Shown: positions 26,992-35,397 of the stretch, in pieces
How positions within the stretch are numbered: the stretch's first letter is position 1
Layout of the letters: every line of letters starts with the position of its first letter
Source of the DNA: JBMNMS01 sp050953445
GTDB lineage: Bacteria > Bacillota > Clostridia > Peptostreptococcales > Anaerovoracaceae
Assembly: GCA_050953445.1 (NCBI GenBank)
Contig: JBMNMS010000001.1
Location: 992,001-1,056,000, forward strand
Length of the DNA stretch: 64,000 nucleotides
Direction of reading: 5' to 3'
Notes under the pieces: model-generated
What the model was told of the DNA's origin: nothing
The model's input: only the letters and a program-made list of their open reading frames with translations
Databases searched by the model: none
Position numbers and translations under genes: made by a program

Positions 26992-27897
26992 ATGAGTAGA
27001 GGGACTCGTGCGGATCTGATGCTGCTTCTAGTTACTTTGTTTTGGGGGATGTCCTATTATCTGGTTAGCATCAGCCTGGCGGAGGTGCAGACGCTAACCC
27101 TTATTTCCTTGAGATTTATCATCGCCTTCACCATAGCGGTGGCAGCCTCTTTCAGGCATTTAAAGGGTGTAAGCCGGGAAACTCTAAAGTATTCTGCCAT
27201 GTTAGGGACGCTTCTGGTAATCGTATATCTGACGGCAACCTATGGAGTCCAGTATACCAGCATATCCAATGCGGGATTTCTTTGCTCACTTCCAGTGGTG
27301 ATGACGCCTATTTTGGCATTCATATTTAAGAAGGAAAAGCCGGAGAAAAAACTGATTTTAGTGTTAATAATGGCTGTGACAGGGATTGGACTTTTGACAT
27401 TAAGCGGGCAGATGAAGCCTGCTCCCGGGGATGTAATATGTCTTTTCTGCTCTTTGGCCTATTCTGTCCATATTTTGCTTACGGAAACTGCCGTCAAGAA
27501 GGAGGGGGTCAATGCTTTTCAGCTGGGGGTTTTTCAGCTTGGATTCTGCAGTGTTTGGCAATCCTTAATTACCATTCTTTTTGAGGAGCCCCATCTTCCT
27601 GAAAGCGGATCAATATGGACGGCTATTCTGATTCTGGCAGTATTTTGTACCGGTCTTGCCTTTATTGTGCAATCGGTTGCACAACAGCATACCAGTGCAT
27701 CCCATGTAGGGGTGATTTTTGCCTTAGAGCCAGTTTTTGCAGGTATAATTGCTTTCTTTGCAGCGGGAGAAATACTCCTGCCAAAGGAGTATTTGGGGGC
27801 CGCCATACTGGTCAGCAGCCTGTTTGTTATGGAAATAAATTTCTCCTGGTTTATGAAGCTAAGGTTTTTCAGGCGTAAAAAGATTCAGAGCCCTTGA
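26992..27897 (+). CDS. EamA/DMT-family transporter, first copy
   Basis: A 301-residue transporter of the drug/metabolite (EamA, RhaT) superfamily, with ten predicted membrane helices arranged as two EamA repeats. LMLLLVTLFWGMSYYLVSIS starts the first repeat and EPVFAGIIAFFAAGEILLPKEYLGA is in the second. The frame extends upstream into holA, but ATG 26992 behind GGAGGG is the natural start. The substrate cannot be predicted. It is followed 43 bases later by a close paralogue. Confidence 0.88.
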   Translation: MSRGTRADLMLLLVTLFWGMSYYLVSISLAEVQTLTLISLRFIIAFTIAVAASFRHLKGVSRETLKYSAMLGTLLVIVYLTATYGVQYTSISNAGFLCSLPVVMTPILAFIFKKEKPEKKLILVLIMAVTGIGLLTLSGQMKPAPGDVICLFCSLAYSVHILLTETAVKKEGVNAFQLGVFQLGFCSVWQSLITILFEEPHLPESGSIWTAILILAVFCTGLAFIVQSVAQQHTSASHVGVIFALEPVFAGIIAFFAAGEILLPKEYLGAAILVSSLFVMEINFSWFMKLRFFRRKKIQSP

Positions 27898-27940
27898 TAA
27901 ATGAAGCTTATGAACCGGGAAAAAGACAGGAGGAAGTGTT

Positions 27941-28861
27941 ATGAGCAAGCAGACAAAGGCTGATTTGATGCTACTTTTAGCCACCCTTTTTTGGGGGACT
28001 ACTTACTATTTTATCAGCATCAGCCTCACCGAGTTAGATCCCATAAATCTAATTGCCCTCAGGTTTGCCTTGGCCTTTATCATCACAGGCACCTTTTCCC
28101 TAAGGCGGCTGCGGGGAGTTAACAGAGAAACCTTAAAATATGCGGCAGTTTTAGGTACCCTTCTGGTTAGCGTATACGTTACCGTTTCTTATGGAGTGAA
28201 GTATACCAGCATATCTAACGCCGGATTTTTATGTTCTCTTACGGTTATAACAACGCCTATCGTAGCCTTTATCTTCCTTAAGCAAAGACCGGAAAAAAAG
28301 CTGATCATCGTAATTTTTTTAGCCTTAATTGGTGTAGCCTTCCTTACTTTAACCGAGAGGACTGCTCCAGCTTTGGGGGATATAATTTGTATTCTAAGTT
28401 CCCTGTCCTATTCCGTACATATTTTAGTTACGGAGGCCGTGGTTAAAAAAGAGAATGTAGATGCCTTTCAAATTGGTGTGTTACAATTAGGCTTTTGCAG
28501 CCTTTGGCTTATATTGCTTACCTTTGTGTTTGAAAAACCGACTATCCCACAAAGTGGCAAGGTTTGGGGGGCAATTCTATTTCTGGCGGTTTTCTGCACA
28601 GGTATTGCCTTTATAATACAAGCTGTGGCGCAGAAGTACACGAAGGCATCTCATTTTGGTGTGATTTTTTCATTCAGCCCGGTGTTTGCCGGAATGACTG
28701 CATATTTTGCCGCAGGTGAAATACTACATCCAAGGGAATATTTAGGAGCGGCCATCCTAATTTGCAGCTTATTTATAATGGAAATAAATTTCACTAAGAT
28801 CCCGTCGTTCTTTAAAAACAAAAGGTTGGGCGGGGATGGCGGCGAGGACCATTATAATTGA
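27941..28861 (+). CDS. EamA/DMT-family transporter, second copy
   Basis: A 306-residue paralogue of the preceding transporter, with the same segment order: LMLLLATLFWGTTYYFISIS, GVKYTSISNAGFLCSLTVI, SLSYSVHILVTEAVVKKE. The close, collinear similarity shows a tandem duplication with divergence. ATG 27941 lies 7 bases after AGGAGG. Its 3' end overlaps the convergent thiT gene by 10 bases. The substrate is unknown; retention of both copies suggests either dosage or different specificities. Confidence 0.88.
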   Translation: MSKQTKADLMLLLATLFWGTTYYFISISLTELDPINLIALRFALAFIITGTFSLRRLRGVNRETLKYAAVLGTLLVSVYVTVSYGVKYTSISNAGFLCSLTVITTPIVAFIFLKQRPEKKLIIVIFLALIGVAFLTLTERTAPALGDIICILSSLSYSVHILVTEAVVKKENVDAFQIGVLQLGFCSLWLILLTFVFEKPTIPQSGKVWGAILFLAVFCTGIAFIIQAVAQKYTKASHFGVIFSFSPVFAGMTAYFAAGEILHPREYLGAAILICSLFIMEINFTKIPSFFKNKRLGGDGGEDHYN

Positions 28862-29481
28862 AGTTTAAGGCGCTCCAGGGTGTTGCGGAATGGCTTGATG
28901 GACAGCAGTATCAGTGTCAGGATTCCCTCTGCACCAATATAGGCACCATTGTAGTAAAGTGACCACATGATGGCATTCCAGCCCTCCGGCGTATACTTTG
29001 AAAAGAAGATTATCCCCGATAGGCAAACGCAGAAATAGCGCCCTATAATGCCTAATAGATAGCCGGGAATCAGGCCTCCTTTTTTGCAGGATATTCCGGC
29101 GAAGCCCAGAGCCCCTACAGCAAGGGGGTAATCTAAAAGCAGCTGAATGGGATGGATTACATATGGGTTAAAGACAAGGGTAAGAAGGCCGGCACACATG
29201 CCTGCCATAACCCCCCTCCTTGTTCCCAGCAGGAAGCCGCAGTACGTAATGGTGAACATACTGAAAGCGGTAATAGAACCACCCTGGGGGAATCTGAAGA
29301 GAATCAGCTGGTTGGTTACCACGTATAGGGCCACGAATATGGCAGCAAGTACAAGACCCTTTGTATCCGCCTTTTTCCTTCCGGTAATGAGAATCATGAA
29401 GAAAAGAAGTATGATAACCCCTAAGATGAAGATTTGGCCTTGCAGAGATTCAACAAAGGCCTGCATTTTTTCAGGTGACAT
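28852..29481 (-). CDS. thiT: ECF thiamine transporter S component ThiT
   Basis: A 209-residue membrane protein of the ThiT (YuaJ) family, the thiamine-binding subunit of an energy-coupling-factor transporter; it needs the shared EcfA/A'/T module encoded elsewhere. About six hydrophobic segments and the conserved GSITAFSMFTITYCGFLLGTR, HPIQLLLDYPLA and YYNGAYIGAEG regions support it. The start at 29481 follows AAAGGAGG with a T-run spacer. Assignment is strongly supported by the TPP riboswitch directly upstream. Confidence 0.94.
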   Translation of the reverse strand: MSPEKMQAFVESLQGQIFILGVIILLFFMILITGRKKADTKGLVLAAIFVALYVVTNQLILFRFPQGGSITAFSMFTITYCGFLLGTRRGVMAGMCAGLLTLVFNPYVIHPIQLLLDYPLAVGALGFAGISCKKGGLIPGYLLGIIGRYFCVCLSGIIFFSKYTPEGWNAIMWSLYYNGAYIGAEGILTLILLSIKPFRNTLERLKLQL

Positions 29482-29511
29482 AAAAAAACCTCCTTTTGTC
29501 AACAGGAGGGG
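29482..29511 (-). terminator. TPP expression platform: terminator that also masks the RBS
   Basis: On the minus strand CCTCCT (29509-29504) pairs with AGGAGG (29494-29489), which is the thiT ribosome binding site, and seven T follow directly before the ATG. The same hairpin can stop transcription and hide the ribosome binding site, so it is the likely output of the TPP riboswitch. Confidence 0.7.
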
Positions 29512-29555
29512 ATGCAAAACGATTACAACAGCATAAGAATAGTTAACCGTATAAT

Positions 29556-29655
29556 CGCCTTAGATACTTCCCTACGCCGGTATTATCCGGATCAGGTAAT
29601 GAGGGTCAATTCCACCGAATCGATGAAAAAGTCTCAGCCAAGTAGCTCCCCTAGC
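29556..29655 (-). ncRNA. TPP (THI element) riboswitch
   Basis: The minus strand carries the conserved TPP aptamer: TAGGGGAGC, GGCTGAGA, the ACCTGATCCGGATAATACCGG core and CGTAGGGA closing the P1/P2 region, in the right order and spacing. It lies 75 bases upstream of thiT and would turn the gene off when thiamine pyrophosphate is plentiful. Confidence 0.96.
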
Positions 29656-29679
29656 AAATATTGTATTCAATCAGTTATC

Positions 29680-29708
29680 ATTCTAATCTGATGGCAGGAA
29701 GATGTCAA
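29680..29708 (-). promoter_or_regulatory. SigA-type promoter of thiT
   Basis: On the minus strand TTGACA (29708-29703) and TAGAAT (29685-29680) are separated by 17 bases. Transcription would start about 20 bases before the TPP aptamer. Confidence 0.75.
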
Positions 29709-29742
29709 GAGGTAGATAATATAAATCAACCTTCCTTTTTTC

Positions 29743-31008
29743 TCACAGGGCCTTGTTGAAGTCCGCTATTATGTCCCTGATGTCCTCCAGCCCTACGGAG
29801 ACCCGAATCATTTCAGGCAGAATACCGGATTCAATCTGTTGTTTCTCGGAAAGCTGCCTGTGGGTTGTGCTGGCCGGATGGAGTATACTGGTTCTTAAAT
29901 CTCCCAGATGAACTACCAGTGAAACCATATTCAGACGTTTGGGCAGCTGCCTGCCAGCCTCCGCACCTCCCTTTATGCCAAAGGAAAGGATGCCGCTTTG
30001 TCCCTTAGGAAGATATTTTTGCCCCAATTCGTAATAGGGATCATTCTTCAAGCCGGGGTATTTTACCCAGGAAACATTTGGATGACCGGAAAGGAATTCA
30101 GCAAGTTTGAGTGCGTTTTCGCTATGTCTTTCCATGCGCAGATGCAGGGTTTCAAGACCCATATGAAACATAAAGGTGTTAAATGGAGACGGGGTACATC
30201 CGTAATCCCTTATCAGATGGGCACGGGCTTTAGTAATATAGGCGGCATTGCCGAAGCTTTCTGAAAAACTCAGCCCGTGATAGCTGGGATCCGGATCTGT
30301 AATACCGGGGAATTTTCCGTTAGACCAGTCAAAACTACCGCCATCTATGATGACTCCTCCCACGCCGGTAGCATGGCCATCGATGTACTTTGTCGCCGAA
30401 TGTATGACTATATCCGCACCATGTTCAAAGGGACGGCATAGATAAGGTGTTGCAAGGGTATTGTCTATGATAAGGGGGACATCAAGTGTTTTGGCGGCCT
30501 GGGAAAACTTTTTAAAGTTTAGAACTTCCATGCTGGGATTGGCAAGGGTTTCCGCAAAAATTGCCTTGGTATTTGGTCGGGCAGCTTTTAAAAGATCGTC
30601 TAAATCAGCATTGGGATTGACAAAGGTAAAGTCAATGCCCAACTTTCTCAGGGACACATCGAACAGATTAAAAGTACCTCCGTAGATCGCTCCGGATGAA
30701 ATTATATGATCTCCGGCATTACATAGATTGATTATTGAAAAGAAGCTGGCACTTTGTCCAGAAGAGGTGGCAAGAGCACCTATGCCTCCTTCAAGAAGCG
30801 CCATTTTGCCCTCAAAGGCATCGGATGTAGGATTCCCCAGACGGGTATAGAAAGGGCCGGCGGCCTTAAGGTCGAAAAGATCCGCAACCCCATCGGAATC
30901 CTGGTATGCAAAGGTAGTGCTTTGATATATGGGAACTACACGGGGTTCACCATTCTTTGGTTTGTATGTGCCCTGCACACATTTTGTGTTGAATCTATAA
31001 TCGCTCAT
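29743..31008 (-). CDS. metY: O-acetylhomoserine sulfhydrylase / aminocarboxypropyltransferase
   Basis: A 421-residue Cys/Met-metabolism PLP enzyme that makes homocysteine from O-acetylhomoserine and sulfide (direct sulfhydrylation). The PLP lysine is in IHSATKYIDGHATGVGG; FYTRLGNPTSDAFE and SSGQSASFFSI at the cofactor site and SVGLEDIRDIIADF at the C-terminus are typical of the long MetY branch rather than MetB/MetC. It starts with ATG at 31008, 52 bases downstream of cobB on the same strand. No SAM riboswitch is visible upstream. Confidence 0.94.
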   Translation of the reverse strand: MSDYRFNTKCVQGTYKPKNGEPRVVPIYQSTTFAYQDSDGVADLFDLKAAGPFYTRLGNPTSDAFEGKMALLEGGIGALATSSGQSASFFSIINLCNAGDHIISSGAIYGGTFNLFDVSLRKLGIDFTFVNPNADLDDLLKAARPNTKAIFAETLANPSMEVLNFKKFSQAAKTLDVPLIIDNTLATPYLCRPFEHGADIVIHSATKYIDGHATGVGGVIIDGGSFDWSNGKFPGITDPDPSYHGLSFSESFGNAAYITKARAHLIRDYGCTPSPFNTFMFHMGLETLHLRMERHSENALKLAEFLSGHPNVSWVKYPGLKNDPYYELGQKYLPKGQSGILSFGIKGGAEAGRQLPKRLNMVSLVVHLGDLRTSILHPASTTHRQLSEKQQIESGILPEMIRVSVGLEDIRDIIADFNKAL

Positions 31009-31060
31009 TTTTTCCTTTTCCTATCTATTTGTTGTTTTAAGCGATTATATCACAGCATTT

Positions 31061-31789
31061 TTAAATTGCCAATAAAGCGTTTACTTTGTTGAGCACGGAG
31101 CCGGCCTTGTCATTGATAATCAGATTGAACCTGTTATCGAAACCCGTTGACTCCATATTGATTAGCACACGTTCGCCTCCTGCCACAAGAGGCAGGGTGT
31201 TTACAGGACTTACGTTAAGGCTGGTTCCGATTACCAAAAGGAGGTCTGATGTTTCGATTTCCCGATATGCATTTTCCCAGGGGAGAGCAGGCAGGCTTTC
31301 CCCAAAGAGTACAACGCCGGGTCTTAGCTTACCTCCACATTTTCTGCAAGGTTTTTCAGCAATAAAATCGTCCTTGTCATGTTTTTTACCACAGGTATGG
31401 CAGTAAACATTCTCTATGGAGCCGTGTAGTTCATGTACCTTTACATTACCGGCTTTCCGATGAAGGCCATCAACATTTTGAGTCATGACAGACTTGATTA
31501 GCCCACGGTTTTCCCATGAGGCCAGTACATGATGCCCCACATTGGGGGAGCATGGCTGGAGGGATTCGAATCTATGCTTGTAGAATTCCTTGAAAAGCTC
31601 ATAGTTATTTTCAAGGGCATCTACTGTTGCCACGGTAGCCGGATTAATTTTTCTCCACCATCCACCCTCGGATCTAAAATCAGGAATACCGCTTTCTGTG
31701 GACATTCCGGCTCCCGTTAAAACAACAGTATATTTTGAGTTTTTCATCATTTCAGCCAGTTTTTCAATAGCAGCTTTATCTACAGACAT
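31061..31789 (-). CDS. cobB: NAD-dependent protein deacylase (sirtuin)
   Basis: A 242-residue Sir2-family deacylase. Motifs in order: GAGMSTESGIPDFRSEGGWW (NAD binding), QNVDGLHRKAG (with the catalytic His following), the structural zinc site CHTCGK...CRKCGG, and GTSLNVSP. All four zinc cysteines are present. ATG 31789 is preceded by GGAGG. It precedes metY on the minus strand and may share its transcript; a functional link is not obvious. Confidence 0.95.
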   Translation of the reverse strand: MSVDKAAIEKLAEMMKNSKYTVVLTGAGMSTESGIPDFRSEGGWWRKINPATVATVDALENNYELFKEFYKHRFESLQPCSPNVGHHVLASWENRGLIKSVMTQNVDGLHRKAGNVKVHELHGSIENVYCHTCGKKHDKDDFIAEKPCRKCGGKLRPGVVLFGESLPALPWENAYREIETSDLLLVIGTSLNVSPVNTLPLVAGGERVLINMESTGFDNRFNLIINDKAGSVLNKVNALLAI

Positions 31790-31853
31790 TTCATTTTTCC
31801 TCCAAGTATTGTCTATATGGTAAAAATCTTTCCATCTGTTTGTAGCCTTCTAA

Positions 31854-32030
31854 TTAAACGCCACCGGCTGAAACCCCTGCTGTAATAATCGCACCCAGTA
31901 TGCCACCATAAATTGAGGATACCCAAGGATTAGAAGTTATAGGGCATGATCCGCTATTGCATCCGATAACTCTATAAAATAGGAAATACCCGATGGCGGC
32001 ACCTACTGCCATGCCTAATAAAATTCTCAT
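31854..32030 (-). CDS. Small DUF6132-like membrane protein
   Basis: A 58-residue protein with two hydrophobic helices separated by a Cys-containing loop (GCNSGSCPITSNPW). This pattern, two helices with CxxxxCPITSNP between, is what I recall of the DUF6132 family, whose function is unknown. ATG 32030 is preceded by AAAGGAGC at correct spacing. The longer frame starting at 32075 lacks a ribosome binding site. Confidence 0.75.
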   Translation of the reverse strand: MRILLGMAVGAAIGYFLFYRVIGCNSGSCPITSNPWVSSIYGGILGAIITAGVSAGGV

Positions 32031-32153
32031 TTCCTGCTCCTTTCTTTTATAAAGATCCCTAATACCCCTTCCCAAATTAAAGGGTAATTTTATTATACCC
32101 TGATTTTCCCACTATGTCGGTGATTTGGTCACTTATAGAACAGGCATAAAAGG

Positions 32154-32182
32154 TTGAACCCTACTTTGGGTTGATATATAAT
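32154..32182 (+). promoter_or_regulatory. SigA-type promoter of rubredoxin-GltB-like gene
   Basis: TTGAAC (32154-32159) and a consensus TATAAT (32177-32182) with 17-base spacing, 56 bases before the start codon. A small dyad (AACCC...GGGTT) lies in the spacer and could be an operator. Confidence 0.7.
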
Positions 32183-32237
32183 TATCTAAGTAAATTGTGG
32201 ATTATTCTATGGATGATAATAGGAAGAGGGGAAGGTA

Positions 32238-33833
32238 ATGGTATTTATATGTAATATTTGCGGCCATGTATTCGATGAGGAACTGGAAGGGATGTCCATT
32301 GATCAGCTGACAGAATGCCCCTCATGCATGGTGCCCTCATCGCACTTCCGCATTAAAGAAGATGGAGCAAAGGATGAAATTAGAGTGGTAGAAAAGGGAA
32401 TGGAGGGGGAAGGAGCCCAAAGAAAAGGGAGTGGAAAGATATATGTGTGCAGCATTTGCGGTCATGTGTTCGATGAGGAACTGGAAGGGATGTCCATTGA
32501 TCAGCTGACAGAATGTCCATCATGTATGGTGCCCTCATCCTATTTCCGGTTAAAGGATGGAGATAATCACAAGAAGTTAGAGGAATCAAAACCGATACAG
32601 GAGTTAGACAACCTGGAATATGACAGGGAAACTTCAAGGAGTGATGGGGCTGAGCGCTGTATGGCTGATATACACCAGATGGCAGTAAGCGGCAATAGCA
32701 TTATAGAGGCCATGGGGGTAAGGGAAATAAAGCCTTCATGGGAGGATATATTTATCTTAGGTGCTCAGTTGGATCCCATGCCGTTGGATGAGAATGCTGA
32801 TGTGAACATATCTACCGTTATTGGAAAAAAGGCTGCAAAGCCCATGATTTTAGAAATGCCGGTATATGTTTCTCATATGTCCTTCGGTGCTCTTTCGCGG
32901 GAGATAAAGATAGCTTTGGCTAAAGGTTCCGCTATGGCAAAGACCGCCATGTGCAGCGGAGAGGGAGGGATATTGCCGGAGGAACGGGATTCATCATATC
33001 GCTACATTTTTGAATATGTACCTAACAAATATAGCGTAACCGATGAAAATCTGCTAAAATCCCACGCCATTGAGATAAAAATTGGTCAGGGAACCAAACC
33101 GGGAATGGGAGGTCATTTGCCGGGAGACAAGGTGACCGAGGAAATCTCACGGATTAGAAATAAGCCTATGGGGCAGGATATAATCAGTCCTTCAAAATTT
33201 GAAGGTGTAGAGACTAAGGATGACCTTAAAAGATTGGTGGAGGAACTGAGGGAGCGCTCAGGTGGAAGGCCAATAGGAATTAAGCTTGCTGCCGGGAAAA
33301 TAGAAAGAGATCTGGCTTTTGCTGTGTATGCGGGACCGGATTTTGTTACGATAGATGGACGAGGGGGAGCCACGGGAGCGAGTCCCAAACTCCTTCGGAA
33401 TGCTACAAGCATGCCTACTATTTACGCACTTCGGCGGGCGAGAAAATATTTAGATTCAATAAATTCGGATGTTGAGCTTGTAATAACAGGAGGATTAAGA
33501 GTTTCCTCGGATTTTGCCAAGGCCATAGCTTTGGGTGCTGATGCTGTAGCCATCGCTTCTGCGGCTTTAATTGCTGCTGCATGCCAGCAGTACAAGCTTT
33601 GCCACAAGGGGTATTGTCCGGTAGGTGTGGCTACGCAGGATCCGGAATTAAGAAAACGCATGCATGTGGAGGCAGCGGCTCAACGGTTGTATAATTTTCT
33701 CAATGTATCCGGAGAGGAATTAAAAACCTATGGCAGGATAACCGGTAACCCGAACATTCACGATCTGAGCTTGGAAGACCTTTGTACCATAGATCGAGGA
33801 CTTGCGGAGTATGCAGACATACCCCATGCATGA
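32238..33833 (+). CDS. Glutamate synthase-like flavoprotein with two rubredoxin-like modules
   Basis: A 531-residue protein. Two rubredoxin-like modules at residues 1-45 and 68-112, each with CxxC (CNICGHV, CSICGHV) and CPSC pairs, precede a domain related to the FMN/synthase domain of glutamate synthase large subunits (about 160-520: SFGALSREIKIALAKGSA, KIGQGTKPGMGGHLPG, TIDGRGGATGASP). The segment CQQYKLCHKGYCPVGVATQD may hold an iron-sulfur cluster, as in GltB. The glutaminase domain is absent, so this is a redox flavoenzyme of uncertain substrate. ATG 32238 lies behind GGGGAAGG. ahcY follows 30 bases later. Confidence 0.88.
   Translation: MVFICNICGHVFDEELEGMSIDQLTECPSCMVPSSHFRIKEDGAKDEIRVVEKGMEGEGAQRKGSGKIYVCSICGHVFDEELEGMSIDQLTECPSCMVPSSYFRLKDGDNHKKLEESKPIQELDNLEYDRETSRSDGAERCMADIHQMAVSGNSIIEAMGVREIKPSWEDIFILGAQLDPMPLDENADVNISTVIGKKAAKPMILEMPVYVSHMSFGALSREIKIALAKGSAMAKTAMCSGEGGILPEERDSSYRYIFEYVPNKYSVTDENLLKSHAIEIKIGQGTKPGMGGHLPGDKVTEEISRIRNKPMGQDIISPSKFEGVETKDDLKRLVEELRERSGGRPIGIKLAAGKIERDLAFAVYAGPDFVTIDGRGGATGASPKLLRNATSMPTIYALRRARKYLDSINSDVELVITGGLRVSSDFAKAIALGADAVAIASAALIAAACQQYKLCHKGYCPVGVATQDPELRKRMHVEAAAQRLYNFLNVSGEELKTYGRITGNPNIHDLSLEDLCTIDRGLAEYADIPHA
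32256..32341 (+). repeat. In-frame direct repeat, copy 1 (rubredoxin module)
   Basis: An 86-base segment matched by 32454-32539 with only about five mismatches, offset 198 bases (66 codons). It encodes the core of the first rubredoxin-like module. Third-position identity well above what selection on protein would need suggests a recent duplication or gene conversion. Confidence 0.85.
32454..32539 (+). repeat. In-frame direct repeat, copy 2 (rubredoxin module)
   Basis: Second copy of the repeat at 32256-32341. The protein core (HVFDEELEGMSIDQLTECPS) is identical in both copies, whereas the linkers on either side differ. Confidence 0.85.
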
Positions 33834-33863
33834 TGATGAAGTATACAGAGAAAAGGAATGAAA

Positions 33864-35114
33864 ATGAGAAATTATGAAATAAAGGATATAGGGTTAGCCC
33901 CTTCCGGCAGGCGAAAAATAGAATGGGTGCGGGACAATATGCCTTTGCTTAAGGAGCTTGAAGAAGAATTCCGAAGGGATAGACCGCTACAGGGTATAAA
34001 AATCTCCCTGTCCATCCATATGGAGGCCAAAACCGCATATCTTTGTGAAGTTTTAGCGGCAGGAGGTGCGAAGATGGCTGTTACAGGAAGTAATGTCCTT
34101 TCAACCCAGGATGATGTGGCAGCCGCTTTGGCGGCGGGAGGAATGGAAATTTATGCAGTTCACGGAGCATCCACGGATCTTTATGACGAACACATCCAGA
34201 GGACTTTGGAGCATAGGCCGAATATAATCATAGATGATGGCGGGGATCTGGTAAGTATGATCCATAGCAGGAGGGCTGATTTGGCAGAGGATGTCTGGGG
34301 AGGTTGCGAGCAGACCACCACAGGCGTTCTCAGGCTGAAAGCCATGGAAAGGGATGGGATTCTAAAATTTCCCATGGTGGCCGTAAACGATGCTCAATGC
34401 AAGTACCTATTTGATAACAGATACGGCACAGGGCAATCGGTTTGGGATGGAATAATGAGGAACACCAACCTTATTGTAGCTGGAAAAACTGTGGTCGTAG
34501 GGGGTTATGGGTGGTGCGGAAAGGGTATCGCTATGAGAGCCAAGGCTCTGGGTGCTAAAGTAATTGTGACGGAAGTAGCTCCCATACCGGCTATAGAGGC
34601 TGTTATGGATGGGTTTGATGTTATGCCTATGAAGGAGGCTGCCCTTAGAGGAGATTTCTTTATAACTGCAACAGGTTGCAACAACGTAATAGGTATGGAA
34701 CACATGTCCACAATGAAGGATGGTGCTATTTTAGCAAACGGAGGTCATTTTGATGTGGAAATAGATGTTGAGGGGCTGGAAAAAGAGGCGGTGGGTAAAG
34801 GCCTAATGAGGGAAAACATAATGGGCTATGAGTTGCGGAATGGCAGAAGGGTATGTCTGATTGCGGAGGGGCGTTTGGTAAACATAGCGGCAGCGGATGG
34901 CCATCCCGCAGAGATTATGGATATGAGCTTTGCAGTGCAGGCCTTATCAGCTTTATATGTTAAGGAGAATAAGGACAGACTTGAAAATCGTGTATATGAT
35001 GTTTCTGATGAAATAGACTCCTTAGTGGCTTGCCGCAAGTTGAAATCCTGGGGAATAGTAATAGATCAGTTGACGGAAGGACAAAAAAAATACCTGGCCG
35101 GATGGCAGGGATGA
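33864..35114 (+). CDS. ahcY: Adenosylhomocysteinase
   Basis: S-adenosylhomocysteine hydrolase, 416 residues, which cleaves SAH to adenosine and homocysteine. The N-terminal catalytic domain has KISLSIHMEAKTAYL and DDGGDLVSMIHSRRAD; the NAD domain has VVVGGYGWCGKGIAMRAK. It is the shorter form lacking a C-terminal extension. ATG 33858 overlaps the AAAAGGA; ATG 33864, six bases after it, is the better start. It is probably co-transcribed with the rubredoxin-flavoprotein gene. With metY nearby it fits a methionine/SAM recycling role and could clear SAH from methylation. Confidence 0.94.
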   Translation: MRNYEIKDIGLAPSGRRKIEWVRDNMPLLKELEEEFRRDRPLQGIKISLSIHMEAKTAYLCEVLAAGGAKMAVTGSNVLSTQDDVAAALAAGGMEIYAVHGASTDLYDEHIQRTLEHRPNIIIDDGGDLVSMIHSRRADLAEDVWGGCEQTTTGVLRLKAMERDGILKFPMVAVNDAQCKYLFDNRYGTGQSVWDGIMRNTNLIVAGKTVVVGGYGWCGKGIAMRAKALGAKVIVTEVAPIPAIEAVMDGFDVMPMKEAALRGDFFITATGCNNVIGMEHMSTMKDGAILANGGHFDVEIDVEGLEKEAVGKGLMRENIMGYELRNGRRVCLIAEGRLVNIAAADGHPAEIMDMSFAVQALSALYVKENKDRLENRVYDVSDEIDSLVACRKLKSWGIVIDQLTEGQKKYLAGWQG

Positions 35115-35142
35115 ATGGAGTAGAACGTGATTTAAAGCAATT

Positions 35143-35186
35143 AAAAAAGGAAGGATGTATGGTTTTCCATCTATCCCTCCTTTTTT
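35143..35186 (+). terminator. Intrinsic terminator after ahcY
   Basis: AAAAAAGGAAGGATG pairs, with one mismatch or bulge, with CATCTATCCCTCCTTTTTT and ends in a six-T run, 29 bases after the ahcY stop. Confidence 0.75.
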
Positions 35187-35198
35187 ATGTTTTGTGTA

Positions 35199-35303
35199 CT
35201 ATCTGGAATAACAGTTGCAGAAAATGATAACCAGAAGTAAGAAGAAAAATAGCAAACTGGTATCAATTCCTTCTCCGCGGAGGAGTCCACATCCATCTGA
35301 CAT
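35199..35303 (-). CDS. 34-aa hydrophobic protein, YjcZ/spore-coat-like
   Basis: A short ORF: MSDGCGLLRGEG, then IDTSLLFFLLLLVIIF, then CNCYSR and a stop. The Gly/Cys-rich head followed by a Leu/Phe-rich helix is the pattern of small YjcZ-type sporulation proteins and related clostridial mini-proteins, in my recollection. ATG 35303 has CAGGTG about 9 bases upstream. A CATAATTT element roughly 28 bases before the start resembles the -10 of mother-cell sigma factors (SigE/SigK), but the -35 match is poor. Very short length limits certainty. Confidence 0.6.
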   Translation of the reverse strand: MSDGCGLLRGEGIDTSLLFFFLLLVIIFCNCYSR

Positions 35304-35397
35304 TATTTATCACCTGCTTTTTTAAAATTATGTTGTAGTATAGAGTATTCGCAGGCAAAAAATATGTGCAGCGTAAAAGAAAAAAATTGTTGTAGGC

